A program made the position numbers and the translations under genes. Of a stretch of DNA of 64,000 nt, positions 1-7,825 are shown piece by piece (the stretch's first letter is position 1; each line of letters starts with the position of its first letter). The notes beneath the pieces were generated by a model that had not been told where the DNA came from, did no database searches, and worked only from the letters and a program-made list of their open reading frames with translations. The DNA is from Bacteroidales bacterium (GTDB lineage Bacteria > Bacteroidota > Bacteroidia > Bacteroidales > Tenuifilaceae), in assembly GCA_013141385.1 (NCBI GenBank), contig JABFRB010000014.1, forward strand, positions 1 through 64,000, in the 5' to 3' direction.

Positions 1-130
1 GCTTTAGGATCAACAGATCGATACATAAGCAAACCATTTTTCATAAACTTATTGTTCGAATGGTTGAAGGTGATCCCATTACATATCAGAATGTTAAAAT
101 TAGTGCTTAAATAAACACCTCAAAAAAGTT

Positions 131-400
131 AATTAACCGCAAAGCATTAATTCTACTTTGACATATTAACTTTGTACTTGATTTTCCTGCTTTTTTACCC
201 CTTGCCCTAAAGGGAGAAAGCAGAAAAATCAACCTACACCCTTTAGGGATAGGGGTAAATTAGGTTGATTTTTCGTGTGTTTTGCTAATCTGTCAAAGTA
301 GAATTAAAAGATTTCGCAAAGTTCGCAAAAGAGCAATGTGTTGCTTATTAAACATTTGCGCCCTTTGCGTTTTCTTTTGCGACCTTAGCGGTTAAAGAAT
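131..400. repeat. Nested palindromic repeat element, copy A
   Basis: About 270 bp of nested inverted repeats. The outer ends read TTAACCGCAAAG and CTTAGCGGTTAA (one mismatch when inverted). Inside, TTAATTCTACTTTGACA is mirrored perfectly by TGTCAAAGTAGAATTAA. Further in, TGATTTTTCTGCTTTC-like and TACCCCTnnCCCTAAAGGG-like arms pair again. No ORF is apparent. The architecture resembles a MITE or REP-derived element that can fold into one long hairpin. Confidence 0.8.
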
Positions 401-600
401 AACCTTTTATACAGTCCCTTATACAAAGTATCTCCTTTAGCGTACTTCGGTGAAATTGCCCCTAGTATTGGAGTATCGCAAATTGCGATAGTTGGGATGC
501 GGAAACGTTTGGCGCATTTACCGCTGGGTTTTGTGTGTAGATAGGATTATCAATTGGAACTATAGGGCTAAAGCTCCCAAAAAGGCTGTCAAAAAAAGTG
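401..600. other. Spacer between repeat copies, no gene seen
   Basis: About 200 bp between repeat copies A and B. It has no convincing ORF. The one visible structure is a small palindrome, ATCGCAAATTGCGAT, near 474-489. It looks like remnant or spacer sequence. Confidence 0.4.
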
Positions 601-787
601 AATTAACCGCAAAGCATTAATTCTACTTTGACATATTAACTTTGTACTTGATTTTCCTGCTTTTTTACCCCTTGCCCTAAGGGAGAAAGCAGAAAAATCA
701 ACCTACACCCTTTAGGGATAGGGGTAAATTAGGTTGATTTTTCGTGTGTTTTGCTAATCTGTCAAAGTAGAATTAAAAGATTTCGCA
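601..787. repeat. Nested palindromic repeat element, copy B (truncated)
   Basis: Near-identical to the first part of copy A, starting at the same AATTAACCGCAAAG end. It stops at the TTTCGCAAAG motif, where copy C begins directly, so the two copies share the CGCAAAG joint. One internal A of the CCCTAAAGGG arm is missing compared with copy A. The direct fusion suggests slippage or recombination between copies. Confidence 0.8.
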
Positions 788-1047
788 AAGCATTAATTCT
801 ACTTTGACATATTAACTTTGTACTTGATTTTCCTGCTTTTTTACCCCTTGCCCTAAAGGGAGAAAGCAGAAAAATCAACCTACACCCTTTAGGGATAGGG
901 GTAAATTAGGTTGATTTTTCGTGTGTTTTGCTAATCTGTCAAAGTAGAATTAAAAGATTTCGCAAAGTTCGCAAAAAAAGCAATGTGTTGCTTATTAAAC
1001 ATTTGCGCTCTTTGCGTTTTCTTTTGCGACCTTAGCGGTTAAAGAAT
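787..1047. repeat. Nested palindromic repeat element, copy C
   Basis: Third copy of the same element. It runs from AAAGCATTAATTCTAC to the terminal CTTAGCGGTTAAAGAAT and has the same nested arms as copy A. Copies B and C form a head-to-tail pair. Confidence 0.8.
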
Positions 1048-1143
1048 TTTAAACAAAGGCATTAAATGAATTTTACCCTAAGTTCTCCCGGCTGTGCTAC
1101 GGGTTACTCCTGACTAGTCGGAGAGAACGGGGTAGTTGGGAAG

Positions 1144-1165
1144 GAACGCGGGGGAAACCGCGTTC
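1144..1165. terminator. Hairpin downstream of the fn3-like gene
   Basis: Perfect 8-bp stem GAACGCGG/CCGCGTTC with a 6-nt loop, just beyond the stop of the leftward gene at 1177. On the minus strand no clear U-tract follows, so its role as a terminator is only inferred. Confidence 0.35.
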
Positions 1166-1176
1166 GCATGGGGTTT

Positions 1177-1791
1177 TTACAGAATTATCTTCGAAATGGG
1201 TGAGCAGTAATCCGTTGTTCCCGTTGATGTTACGGCCGCCACCCTAAACCAGTAGCGGGTTGTTAGCGCAAGCCTGTTAATCTCGTAGCTTGCCTGTGTG
1301 CTTGCCCCTGCAAACGTCCACCCACTATCATCGGAAGGGATTTCGTTGGTGCAGTACTGCCACAGGTAGGATCGGGCTCCCTTAATGGCTTGGTGCTTAA
1401 GGAGTGCTGTCCCCGATTTCTCGCCAGAGTTTACGCTAAACTCCACCTTCTTTGCTACTGCTCGCTCCTTTGTGGTATTAAAACCGCTACCGAGGATAAT
1501 CACCTCATCGCCATCGGCTACACGATCCACATAATCGGCTAGCTTGCGGAAGATATTCGTTGTCCTCCTATCGCTCTCGTGCATAGTTGCCGTGGCTGCC
1601 TTGCCCCCGTTCTCGGAGTTTATATAATCCTTCTCCAGCTGGTTCACCGCCTCGGTGGCCTCCGCCAACGGAACGTCGGGTTTGGGGAACAAGGGGTTAT
1701 TGGTCATATCTGTAACTACTTTTCTAAAGAAAACGATCTTCTCATGAACAGAAAATCTCACAAAATCTAAAAGCAAACCTAACTTTCTCAT
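1177..1791 (-). CDS. Fibronectin type III-like hypothetical protein
   Basis: A 204-residue protein of a family that I recognise as recurrent in Bacteroidota. It has a helical N-terminal half with a conserved TAMTGN-like segment (here VVTDMTNNPLF, residues 25-35), a GGKAATA motif and a leucine-rich LADYVDRVA helix. A C-terminal fibronectin type III-like beta-sandwich follows, with the characteristic YWFRVAAVT strand. There is no signal peptide. The residues before the internal Met at 1707 match the usual family N-terminus, so I keep the long start at 1791. Its function is unknown. The gene sits alone among repeats, and a 21-bp tandem array lies about 480 bp upstream. Composition is richer in G+C than its surroundings, which hints at transfer. 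An appendage or phage-like structural role is possible but unsupported. Confidence 0.7.
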   Translation of the reverse strand: MRKLGLLLDFVRFSVHEKIVFFRKVVTDMTNNPLFPKPDVPLAEATEAVNQLEKDYINSENGGKAATATMHESDRRTTNIFRKLADYVDRVADGDEVIILGSGFNTTKERAVAKKVEFSVNSGEKSGTALLKHQAIKGARSYLWQYCTNEIPSDDSGWTFAGASTQASYEINRLALTTRYWFRVAAVTSTGTTDYCSPISKIIL

Positions 1792-1837
1792 AATACTAAT
1801 TTTTTTTAAGATTAATGTACTATAAAATATAATTAGT

Positions 1838-1990
1838 TCTGGTTGCTAGATACTAGTTGCTGGCTTCTAGTTATTTATCTGATATTTTTGATTGATACAT
1901 TTTTTTACATTTTAATTAAAGCTAAATGCAAAAGAATAAAATACTGTAAATTAACAAACTAGCAACTTGTAATCAGCAACTAGCAACTTA
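1838..1990. repeat. Dispersed repeat related to 22301-22667
   Basis: Imperfect copy of sequence also found at 22301-22667. Shared blocks include TTGCTAGATnCTAGTT at the left, a GCTAAATGCAAAA / GTTAAATGCAAAA block in the middle, and AACTAGCAACTTG at the right. The left and right ends are themselves roughly inverted (CTAGTTGCT against AGCAACTAG). No gene is visible here. Confidence 0.6.
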
Positions 1991-2268
1991 GGCTAATTAC
2001 ATAATTTAAAAGAACGCATCTAAACCCAGATGCAGTAGCATTAAACGGCCGAGTAAGTATATGCTATCACTTTTATTACAATTTAAACGCCAAACTTTGC
2101 CAAAAATTATTTAGCTGATGTTAAAAACTGCTAAAGAATGTTACAAGAATCGGTAGCCAACCCATCTTTGCACAGGAATTCCAGATAAGCCCCAACCCAA
2201 AAACAAACCTAACTACCTATAAATGATAATGTTTAAGGGGTAATACGAAAAAATCAGAGATGATTTTT

Positions 2269-2583
2269 ACCAAAACAAGGACGATCCCTACCAAAACAAT
2301 GATGATTCTTACCAATGCAAGGATGATCTTTACCAAAACAAGGATGTTTTGTTCCAATGCAAGCATGTTTTATTCCGATGCAAGCATGTTTTATTCCGAT
2401 GCACGCATGTTTTGTTCCGATACAAGCATGTTTCATTCCAATGCAAGGATGTTTCGTTCCAATGCAAGGATGTTTTGTTCCGATGCAAGGATGTTTTGTT
2501 CCGATGCAAGGATGTTTTATTCCAATGCAAGGATGTTTTGTTCCGATACATGGATAATCTCTACCTATACAAGGAAAATAGCA
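2269..2583. repeat. 21-bp tandem array (about 15 units)
   Basis: Fifteen consecutive 21-bp units of the type TCCGATGCAAGGATGTTTTG plus one base. Units diverge gradually, with ACCAAAACAAGGA-type units at the left edge. Because 21 is a multiple of 3, all three forward frames and two reverse frames stay open, which produces several spurious ORFs. No frame has a convincing start and ribosome-binding site. I read it as a minisatellite, possibly a decayed seven-codon repeat gene. Confidence 0.85.
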
Positions 2584-2994
2584 ACAATATCACCAGAGAG
2601 TCATTCCTAATCCTCCATGAATAGCGAGTATTCAAGAGTTAGCCCGATGGGTTTAGGGGGGAATTGATCCAATTACAGGATGCACCGTTAACTTCATCTG
2701 GGGTTTACAATCATGCTTCCATAGAAAAGTGTAAATGGAATGTAATTTTGTTTAATTATTCAAGAAAGAATGTTAGTTTTGGTAAAGATTACTGGAAGGT
2801 GAGTAATTTATGGATATGGTTGAATGGAGATGGGCTGGATGGCAAGTGTTAGGCGTAACTACAATGGTGTTTTTGCTGCGAAATGAGAGAAAAACTGAAG
2901 TAGTTAATGCACCAAACAGCACATTTACAACCGACCAGCAAAGCTAACCGACCGAAGGGAGCTCGCCGAAGGCAAACCATACAAGCCGATATTC
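2584..2994. other. Gene-free stretch upstream of the hsd operon
   Basis: About 410 bp with no convincing gene. An ORF at 2664-2852 has no plausible protein character. The stretch contains one copy of a 28-bp direct repeat at 2773-2800, which recurs at 12684-12711. Confidence 0.5.
2773..2800. repeat. Left direct repeat bracketing the R-M island
   Basis: Twenty-eight bases beginning TTAGTTTTGGTAAAGATTAC are identical to 12684-12711 in the same orientation. Weaker similarity extends about 17 bp further left. The pair encloses the complete hsd operon and the fic gene. Confidence 0.7.
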
Positions 2995-3016
2995 AACCAA
3001 AGTTTGTCAAAGAGTG
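2995..3016. repeat. Left inner direct repeat of the hsd operon
   Basis: AACCAAAGTTTGTCAAAGAG followed by TG recurs at 11472-11493 with a single mismatch and in the same orientation. The two copies sit just before hsdM and just after hsdR, so they bracket the operon closely. Confidence 0.65.
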
Positions 3017-3047
3017 CAATCTTACTCACGCACCCGTGCAAATTTGT

Positions 3048-3055
3048 TACATTTG
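3048..3055 (+). promoter_or_regulatory. Bacteroidota-type -7 promoter element for hsdM
   Basis: TACATTTG matches the TAnnTTTG consensus of the primary Bacteroidota sigma factor. It lies 39 nt before the hsdM start, a plausible leader length. No clear -33 TTTG is visible at the usual spacing. Confidence 0.5.
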
Positions 3056-3094
3056 AGCTTTTGATGAACGATTTTAAAAAGAAGAAAATAGATA

Positions 3095-4882
3095 ATGATA
3101 GATTTTAAAGAAAAGGCAAACCTCATTTGGAAAGTAGCCGACTTATTGAGAGGAGATTACAAACAGTCAGATTATGGGAAAATAATCTTGCCTATGACTG
3201 TTTTAAGGCGTTTGGATTGTGTGATTACACCGACAAAGCAAAAGGTTTTAGACTATATGCCAAAAATCGAAAAGCTCTCGGACAGTGCGAAAGACATTAC
3301 TTTAAACAAAGTTGCTGGACTTAATTTTCATAATCGCAGTTTATATGATTTTGCAAAAATTAAAGCCGACCCCAATAATGTAGCTGCCAACTTGAGAAAC
3401 TTCATAAACGGTTTTTCAAGTGGTGCAAGAGAGATAATTGAATATTTTGATTTTGATTCACATATTGACAGATTAGATGACCCTAAAACGGATTTGCTTT
3501 TTAAAATCGTTGAAGCCTTTGCCGACATTGATTTATCGAAAATGACCTCAATGGAAATGGGGTATGTTTTTGAAGAACTTATTCGCAAATTTTCCGAACT
3601 TTCAAACGAAACCGCAGGAGAACATTTCACACCACGTGAGGTAATAAAATTAATGGTAAATGTTTTGTTTATTGACGAGAAAGACATTTTCAAAAAAGGA
3701 ATTGTAAAAACTTTATATGACCCTGCCTGTGGAACAGGAGGAATGCTTTCAGAAGCAGAGTCTTTTATTAAAAGACAGAACCCTGATGCAAAAATGGAGG
3801 TATTCGGACAGGAAATAAACCCCGAATCTTACGCCATCTGCAAATCGGACATGATGATTAAAGGGCAAAACCCTGCAAACATCAAGTTTGGAAATACATT
3901 TACAGTTGATGGACTTGAAAACGAAAAGTTTGATTATATGCTATCCAATCCACCATTTGGTGTGGACTGGAAAAAAGCACAAAAAATGATAACTGACGAA
4001 GCAGATAAAAAAGGCTATGCAGGGCGTTTTGGTGCAGGATTACCAAGAATAAATGATGGTTCGCTTTTATTCCTTCAACACATGCTTTCGAAAATGAAAC
4101 CCGAAGGAAGCCGAATAGGAATAGTTTTTAATGGTTCGCCTTTATTTACGGGTCAAGCAGGAAGCGGTGAAAGCGAAATCCGAAAATGGATTATTGAAAA
4201 CGATTGGTTGGAAGCAGTAATAGCAATGCCCGACCAACTTTTTTACAACACAGGTATTTCAACCTACATTTGGATTCTATCCAATAAAAAAAGTGCCGAA
4301 CGCAAAGGGAAAGTTCAATTGATAAATGCCACAGGTACGAAAGACGAAGAAACAGGGCAAAACCCAAATCGTTTTTGGCAAAAAATGCCCCGTAGTTTAG
4401 GCAATAAACGAAAAGAAATCCCCGAGAACGGCGACACAAAAGGAATTGGTTATATAACCAAAATTTATGGTGAGTTTTTCGAATCCGAATTTTGCAAAAT
4501 ATTCCCTAAAGAATTTTTCGGATTTTGGCGTGTAACAGTTGAACAACCATTGAAAAACGAAAAAGGGAAAATTCAAAAAGACAGCAAAGGCAACCCAAAG
4601 CCTGATTCAAGTTTAAGGGATTACGAAAACATTTCTTTCTTGCGAAAAGATGAAAACGGAAACATTGTTCAACAAACTATTCAGGAGTATTTCGACCGTG
4701 AAGTAAAACCCCACGTTCCCGATGCTTGGATTGATGAAAGTAAAACCAAAACAGGCTACGAAATAAACTTTACCAAATATTTCTACGAGTTTAAAAAACT
4801 ACGCTCATTAAGCGAGATTAAAGCTGATATTTTGGCATTGGAGGAAGAAACGATTGAACTTGAAAAAACAGTGCTTGACTAA
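3095..4882 (+). CDS. hsdM: Type I restriction-modification methyltransferase subunit HsdM
   Basis: A 595-residue N6-adenine DNA methyltransferase, the modification subunit of a type I R-M complex (M2S for methylation, R2M2S for restriction). The N-terminal helical HsdM domain spans roughly residues 5-140. The methylase domain carries SAM-binding motif I DPACGTGG (residues 209-216) and catalytic motif IV NPPFG (285-289). The C-terminal part is coiled-coil-like and would contact HsdS. Length is normal for the family. It opens a six-gene operon, and its stop overlaps the next start as TAATG. A promoter-like TACATTTG lies 39 nt upstream. The reading frame is intact, so the enzyme is probably active. 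Confidence 0.97.
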   Translation: MIDFKEKANLIWKVADLLRGDYKQSDYGKIILPMTVLRRLDCVITPTKQKVLDYMPKIEKLSDSAKDITLNKVAGLNFHNRSLYDFAKIKADPNNVAANLRNFINGFSSGAREIIEYFDFDSHIDRLDDPKTDLLFKIVEAFADIDLSKMTSMEMGYVFEELIRKFSELSNETAGEHFTPREVIKLMVNVLFIDEKDIFKKGIVKTLYDPACGTGGMLSEAESFIKRQNPDAKMEVFGQEINPESYAICKSDMMIKGQNPANIKFGNTFTVDGLENEKFDYMLSNPPFGVDWKKAQKMITDEADKKGYAGRFGAGLPRINDGSLLFLQHMLSKMKPEGSRIGIVFNGSPLFTGQAGSGESEIRKWIIENDWLEAVIAMPDQLFYNTGISTYIWILSNKKSAERKGKVQLINATGTKDEETGQNPNRFWQKMPRSLGNKRKEIPENGDTKGIGYITKIYGEFFESEFCKIFPKEFFGFWRVTVEQPLKNEKGKIQKDSKGNPKPDSSLRDYENISFLRKDENGNIVQQTIQEYFDREVKPHVPDAWIDESKTKTGYEINFTKYFYEFKKLRSLSEIKADILALEEETIELEKTVLD

Positions 4883-5517
4883 TGGATAGATTTCAAAATA
4901 AATATCGCATACCATCATCACGTTTACAGAATTGGGATTACTGTTGGGCGGGTGCATATTTTATAACCATTTGCACCAAAGACCGCAAAAATTATTTTGG
5001 AAACATTACAAATGGTGAAATGCAATTATCAGGTGCGGGAATTTTGGGCAACGTTTTTTGGTACGAAATTAAAAACCATGCAAAAAATGTGGAATTGGGT
5101 GCATTTGTGGTTATGCCCAACCATGTACATGGTATTTTGATTTTGAATGGTGAAAACGGTAATGATAACAATAACGTTATTGATATTGGCAATGGTAATG
5201 ATATGGGTATCGTTGTTGGTAATGTAGAGACAGGGCATGCCCTGTCTCTACAACCACAACCATCACAACAAACCGAAAAAACCATTGGCCAACAACGATT
5301 TCAGAATATTGGTAAAAATACCGTGTCATCAATAATTGGTTCATACAAATCGGCCGTAACAAAACATGCCAACCGTTTAGGATTTGCATTGAAATGGCAG
5401 GAACGTTTTTACGACCATATTATTCGTAACGATGGCGAATACCAACGCATTACCCAATACATTATTACCAACCCCCTGAAATGGGGTGAAGACAAATTTT
5501 ATAGTGGCAAAGACTAA
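4882..5517 (+). CDS. REP-associated tyrosine transposase (RAYT, Y1/HUH family)
   Basis: A 211-residue single-strand DNA transposase of the IS200-like/RAYT family. Residues 21-34 (WAGAYFITICTKDR) form the typical first strand. The HUH metal-binding motif is NHVHG (His81, His83). SYKSAV (Tyr155) offers the candidate nucleophilic tyrosine, and the C-terminal RFYDHIIRN...NPLKW block is typical. Residues 91-125 are a low-complexity insertion (Asn/Gly-rich, then VETGHALSLQ). Its DNA contains a perfect 30-bp palindrome at 5223-5252. The gene overlaps hsdM and hsdS by one nucleotide on each side (TAATG). RAYTs usually stand alone and act on REP palindromes, so operon membership is unusual. It may be a passenger or may be domesticated. 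Confidence 0.88.
   Translation: MDRFQNKYRIPSSRLQNWDYCWAGAYFITICTKDRKNYFGNITNGEMQLSGAGILGNVFWYEIKNHAKNVELGAFVVMPNHVHGILILNGENGNDNNNVIDIGNGNDMGIVVGNVETGHALSLQPQPSQQTEKTIGQQRFQNIGKNTVSSIIGSYKSAVTKHANRLGFALKWQERFYDHIIRNDGEYQRITQYIITNPLKWGEDKFYSGKD
5223..5252. repeat. Perfect 30-bp palindrome inside the RAYT gene (REP-like)
   Basis: TGTAGAGACAGGGCA is followed immediately by its exact reverse complement. It is read in frame as NVETGHALSLQ. Short GTAGAGAC...GTCTCTAC palindromes of this kind are REP-like elements, the typical substrates of RAYT enzymes. I saw no other copy in this window. Confidence 0.85.
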
Positions 5518-6833
5518 TGGAACGATACGAAAAATATAAAGATTCAGGCATTGAATGGATTGGTAAAATTCCTGAACATTGGAAGGTGAAGAGGTTGAAA
5601 TATTGCATTTCGATTAATGATGATGTTTTAAATGAAACAACAGATGAAGAATTTGAGATTAATTATGTAGAAATAGGAGACGTTAATTTTCTAACTGGCA
5701 TTAATAATTCAACAGTTTATAAATTTAAAAATGCACCTTCAAGGGCAAGGAGAATTGTAAAAGAAGGAGATGTAATTGTATCAACAGTTAGAACATATTT
5801 GAAGGCAATAGCTCAAATTAAGAAAATCTATGGTAATTTAATCGTTTCAACTGGATTTGCGGTTTTAAGACCAAAAACTATTGATTCTTCATACTTAGGA
5901 TATTACGTCTTAACACCCTTTTTTATTCATAAAACTATAGCAGATTCGGTTGGCGTTAGCTATCCTGCGATTAACAGTAGTAATATTGGATTATTTGAAA
6001 CCGTTGTTCCCTCACTTTCCGAACAAACCCACATCGCCACCTTTCTCGACCGCAAAACCGCCGAAATAGACCGCATCATAGACAACAAACAAAAATTAAT
6101 TGCCTTTTACGAAGAAGAAAAACAGGCAATTATTAACCAAGCTGTAACCAAAGGTCTTGACCCCAATGTAACACTAAAAGATTCCGGAGTTGAATGGTTG
6201 GGGGAAATACCAGAGCATTGGAGTTTAATAAAACTTAAAAGAATTTCAGCAAAAATAACAGATGGAGAACATATTTCGCCAAATTTCACACTTGAAGGCA
6301 TGCCTTTTCTCTCAGCCAAAGATGTTAGAGATGGTTTTGTTCAAATCGATTATGATAAATTTGTGAGTAATGAAGACGGAGATTTTTTTAGAAAAAGATG
6401 TAATCCTGAGAGTGGTGATATTTTAATTGTCAGCAGAGGAGCAACTGTTGGTCGAGTCGCTATTGTTGATACTGATGAAAAATTTTGTTTACTTGGAAGT
6501 GTGATATTAATAAAACCAACACCACGTATTTTGAGCAAATTTCTTCTTAACTCATTTAAGAATAAGTTATTATTAGATAATTTTCTCTTAACATCTCAAT
6601 CTTCTGCACAACAAGCAATATATCTAGTCAATGTTGCTGAAATAAACCTTTCATTACCTCCGATTCAAGAACAAATAAATATAATTGTCCACATCGAAAA
6701 AGAATGCTCCCGATTAGATACCATAATTGAAAAATTCAACAAACAAATAGACCTTTTACAAGAATATAGAATCACTTTAATTTCAGAAGTAGTAACAGGT
6801 AAAATTAAAGTACCAAATACGATAGAAGCATGA
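5517..6833 (+). CDS. hsdS: Type I restriction enzyme specificity subunit HsdS
   Basis: A 438-residue specificity subunit that recognises the bipartite DNA target and bridges two HsdM copies. The two half-repeats are plain: DSGIEWIGKIPEHW (residues 9-22) and DSGVEWLGEIPEHW (222-235). Each is followed by a target-recognition domain. A helical spacer, ATFLDRKTAEIDRIIDNKQK, separates the halves, and a second helical segment closes the protein. Both target-recognition domains look intact, and I saw no inverted duplicate hsdS fragments that would suggest phase variation. It starts in the TAATG overlap with the RAYT gene, and its stop overlaps the next start as ATGA, so translation is coupled throughout. 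Confidence 0.96.
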   Translation: MERYEKYKDSGIEWIGKIPEHWKVKRLKYCISINDDVLNETTDEEFEINYVEIGDVNFLTGINNSTVYKFKNAPSRARRIVKEGDVIVSTVRTYLKAIAQIKKIYGNLIVSTGFAVLRPKTIDSSYLGYYVLTPFFIHKTIADSVGVSYPAINSSNIGLFETVVPSLSEQTHIATFLDRKTAEIDRIIDNKQKLIAFYEEEKQAIINQAVTKGLDPNVTLKDSGVEWLGEIPEHWSLIKLKRISAKITDGEHISPNFTLEGMPFLSAKDVRDGFVQIDYDKFVSNEDGDFFRKRCNPESGDILIVSRGATVGRVAIVDTDEKFCLLGSVILIKPTPRILSKFLLNSFKNKLLLDNFLLTSQSSAQQAIYLVNVAEINLSLPPIQEQINIIVHIEKECSRLDTIIEKFNKQIDLLQEYRITLISEVVTGKIKVPNTIEA

Positions 6834-7825
6834 CACTTTGTACAGCATGGATAAGACAATCCAATAATACCGAAGAATTAGTTTTTGCTACTGACAGCAC
6901 TTTAACAGGTGGGGAGAAATGGGACAATGGCATTAAACTGTTTGAATTGCCCCGTAAAGATTGTTTGCTTTGCTTCGCTGGCAGCACATTCCGTGCTTAT
7001 CCTTTAATTCTAAATTTGGTATCATCCATTAAATTCAACACCTATTTAAGCAAACCCGAAACAGATATTACGGAAGTTCTCAATTACATTTCCGATTTGT
7101 TTACCAACTTGATAAAAACAATAGTTTCCGAAATTCAAGGCGAAGATATACATGAATTGCGGAGCGGTGCAAAATTTCTGTTTGGCGGTTGGTGTTGGCA
7201 ATCGAGCAGTTTCCGTATATGGCATTTGTATTATTCGGGCGATGCCGAAGGTTTTTTATTCAAAGAATTAACTAGTGATGACACTAAAACACGTTTTTAT
7301 ACTTTTTTGGGAGACCCACAGGAAGCCGTTGAAAAAGAAGCTAAAGACCGTTTTAAAAAACTGTTGATGGAAGAGGATAAATACGATTCAAAATTGAATA
7401 TGGAACCTCTTTTTATTTTACGTGATATTGCTTTAGATAAAACCATTCGTGAAGTTGGCGGAAGTTTACAAATAGCCAAAGTCTACAAATCCGGTCGTTC
7501 AGAGTTCTTTGGAATTCTTTGGCCATCAAGTCAGGGCAAACCCTATTTTCAAGGTCGTGAATACAACGATTACAACAAACCACGCATTAAATACTTAAAC
7601 CCCGACACTTGCGAGTTAATGGATTTGGAAGTACCTAAAAAATTGAACGAGTTATCAGAAGACAATTTTGGAATGTTCAGCGATTTAATTGCCGAATGTT
7701 ACCCCGAAGGAAAACTGAAAGACAATATTTCTGAAAAAGAACGACATATTTTAAAATCGGTTATACAGGAAATTACTTATTCCGAATTTGTTAAAGAAAC
7801 CGAAAGACAAGAGGAGGAATTGTGA
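6830..7825 (+). CDS. Proteasome beta/HslV-like Ntn-hydrolase candidate in the hsd operon
   Basis: A 331-residue protein with no named family known to me. Its first 60 residues follow the N-terminal nucleophile pattern of proteasome beta subunits and HslV. Thr follows the start Met directly (MTLCTAWIRQ). A VFATDST strand supplies an Asp (residue 22) in the position of proteasome Asp17, GIKLFEL (Lys36) that of Lys33, and LLCFAGS the glycine turn. After Met removal Thr2 would be the nucleophile. The C-terminal half (about 190-331) is acidic and unassigned. It overlaps the end of hsdS by 4 nt and the following gene by 1 nt, so it is an integral operon member. No signal peptide or membrane segment is seen. 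Fold and activity are inferred, and an inactive Ntn-fold scaffold is the alternative. Confidence 0.7.
   Translation: MTLCTAWIRQSNNTEELVFATDSTLTGGEKWDNGIKLFELPRKDCLLCFAGSTFRAYPLILNLVSSIKFNTYLSKPETDITEVLNYISDLFTNLIKTIVSEIQGEDIHELRSGAKFLFGGWCWQSSSFRIWHLYYSGDAEGFLFKELTSDDTKTRFYTFLGDPQEAVEKEAKDRFKKLLMEEDKYDSKLNMEPLFILRDIALDKTIREVGGSLQIAKVYKSGRSEFFGILWPSSQGKPYFQGREYNDYNKPRIKYLNPDTCELMDLEVPKKLNELSEDNFGMFSDLIAECYPEGKLKDNISEKERHILKSVIQEITYSEFVKETERQEEEL

Larger units (their letters stand above)
4877..5521 (+). mobile_element. RAYT gene inserted between hsdM and hsdS, with 10-bp direct repeats
   Basis: The decamer GACTAATGGA occurs at 4877-4886, across the hsdM stop and the RAYT start, and again at 5512-5521, across the RAYT stop and the hsdS start. 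Excising one repeat plus the RAYT gene would fuse hsdM to hsdS with the same TAATG overlap. This fits an insertion that duplicated a short target. TAATG itself is constrained by start/stop coupling, so only about half of the match is independent evidence. Confidence 0.5.

Noticed and set aside
2269-2583. Array considered as a CRISPR
   Set aside because: Units are contiguous 21-mers with no spacers and no cas genes nearby.
2254-2624. Several overlapping ORFs of 60-116 codons on both strands
   Set aside because: They are all by-products of the 21-bp tandem array, where no unit introduces a stop in several frames; no start with a ribosome-binding site.
2664-2852. 62-codon ORF upstream of hsdM
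   Set aside because: No family resemblance, Trp/Asn-rich composition, and it contains a copy of a dispersed repeat.
5517-6833. Phase-variable hsdS by inversion
   Set aside because: Only one hsdS gene, no silent partial copies and no recombinase nearby; the two half-repeats are the normal HsdS design.
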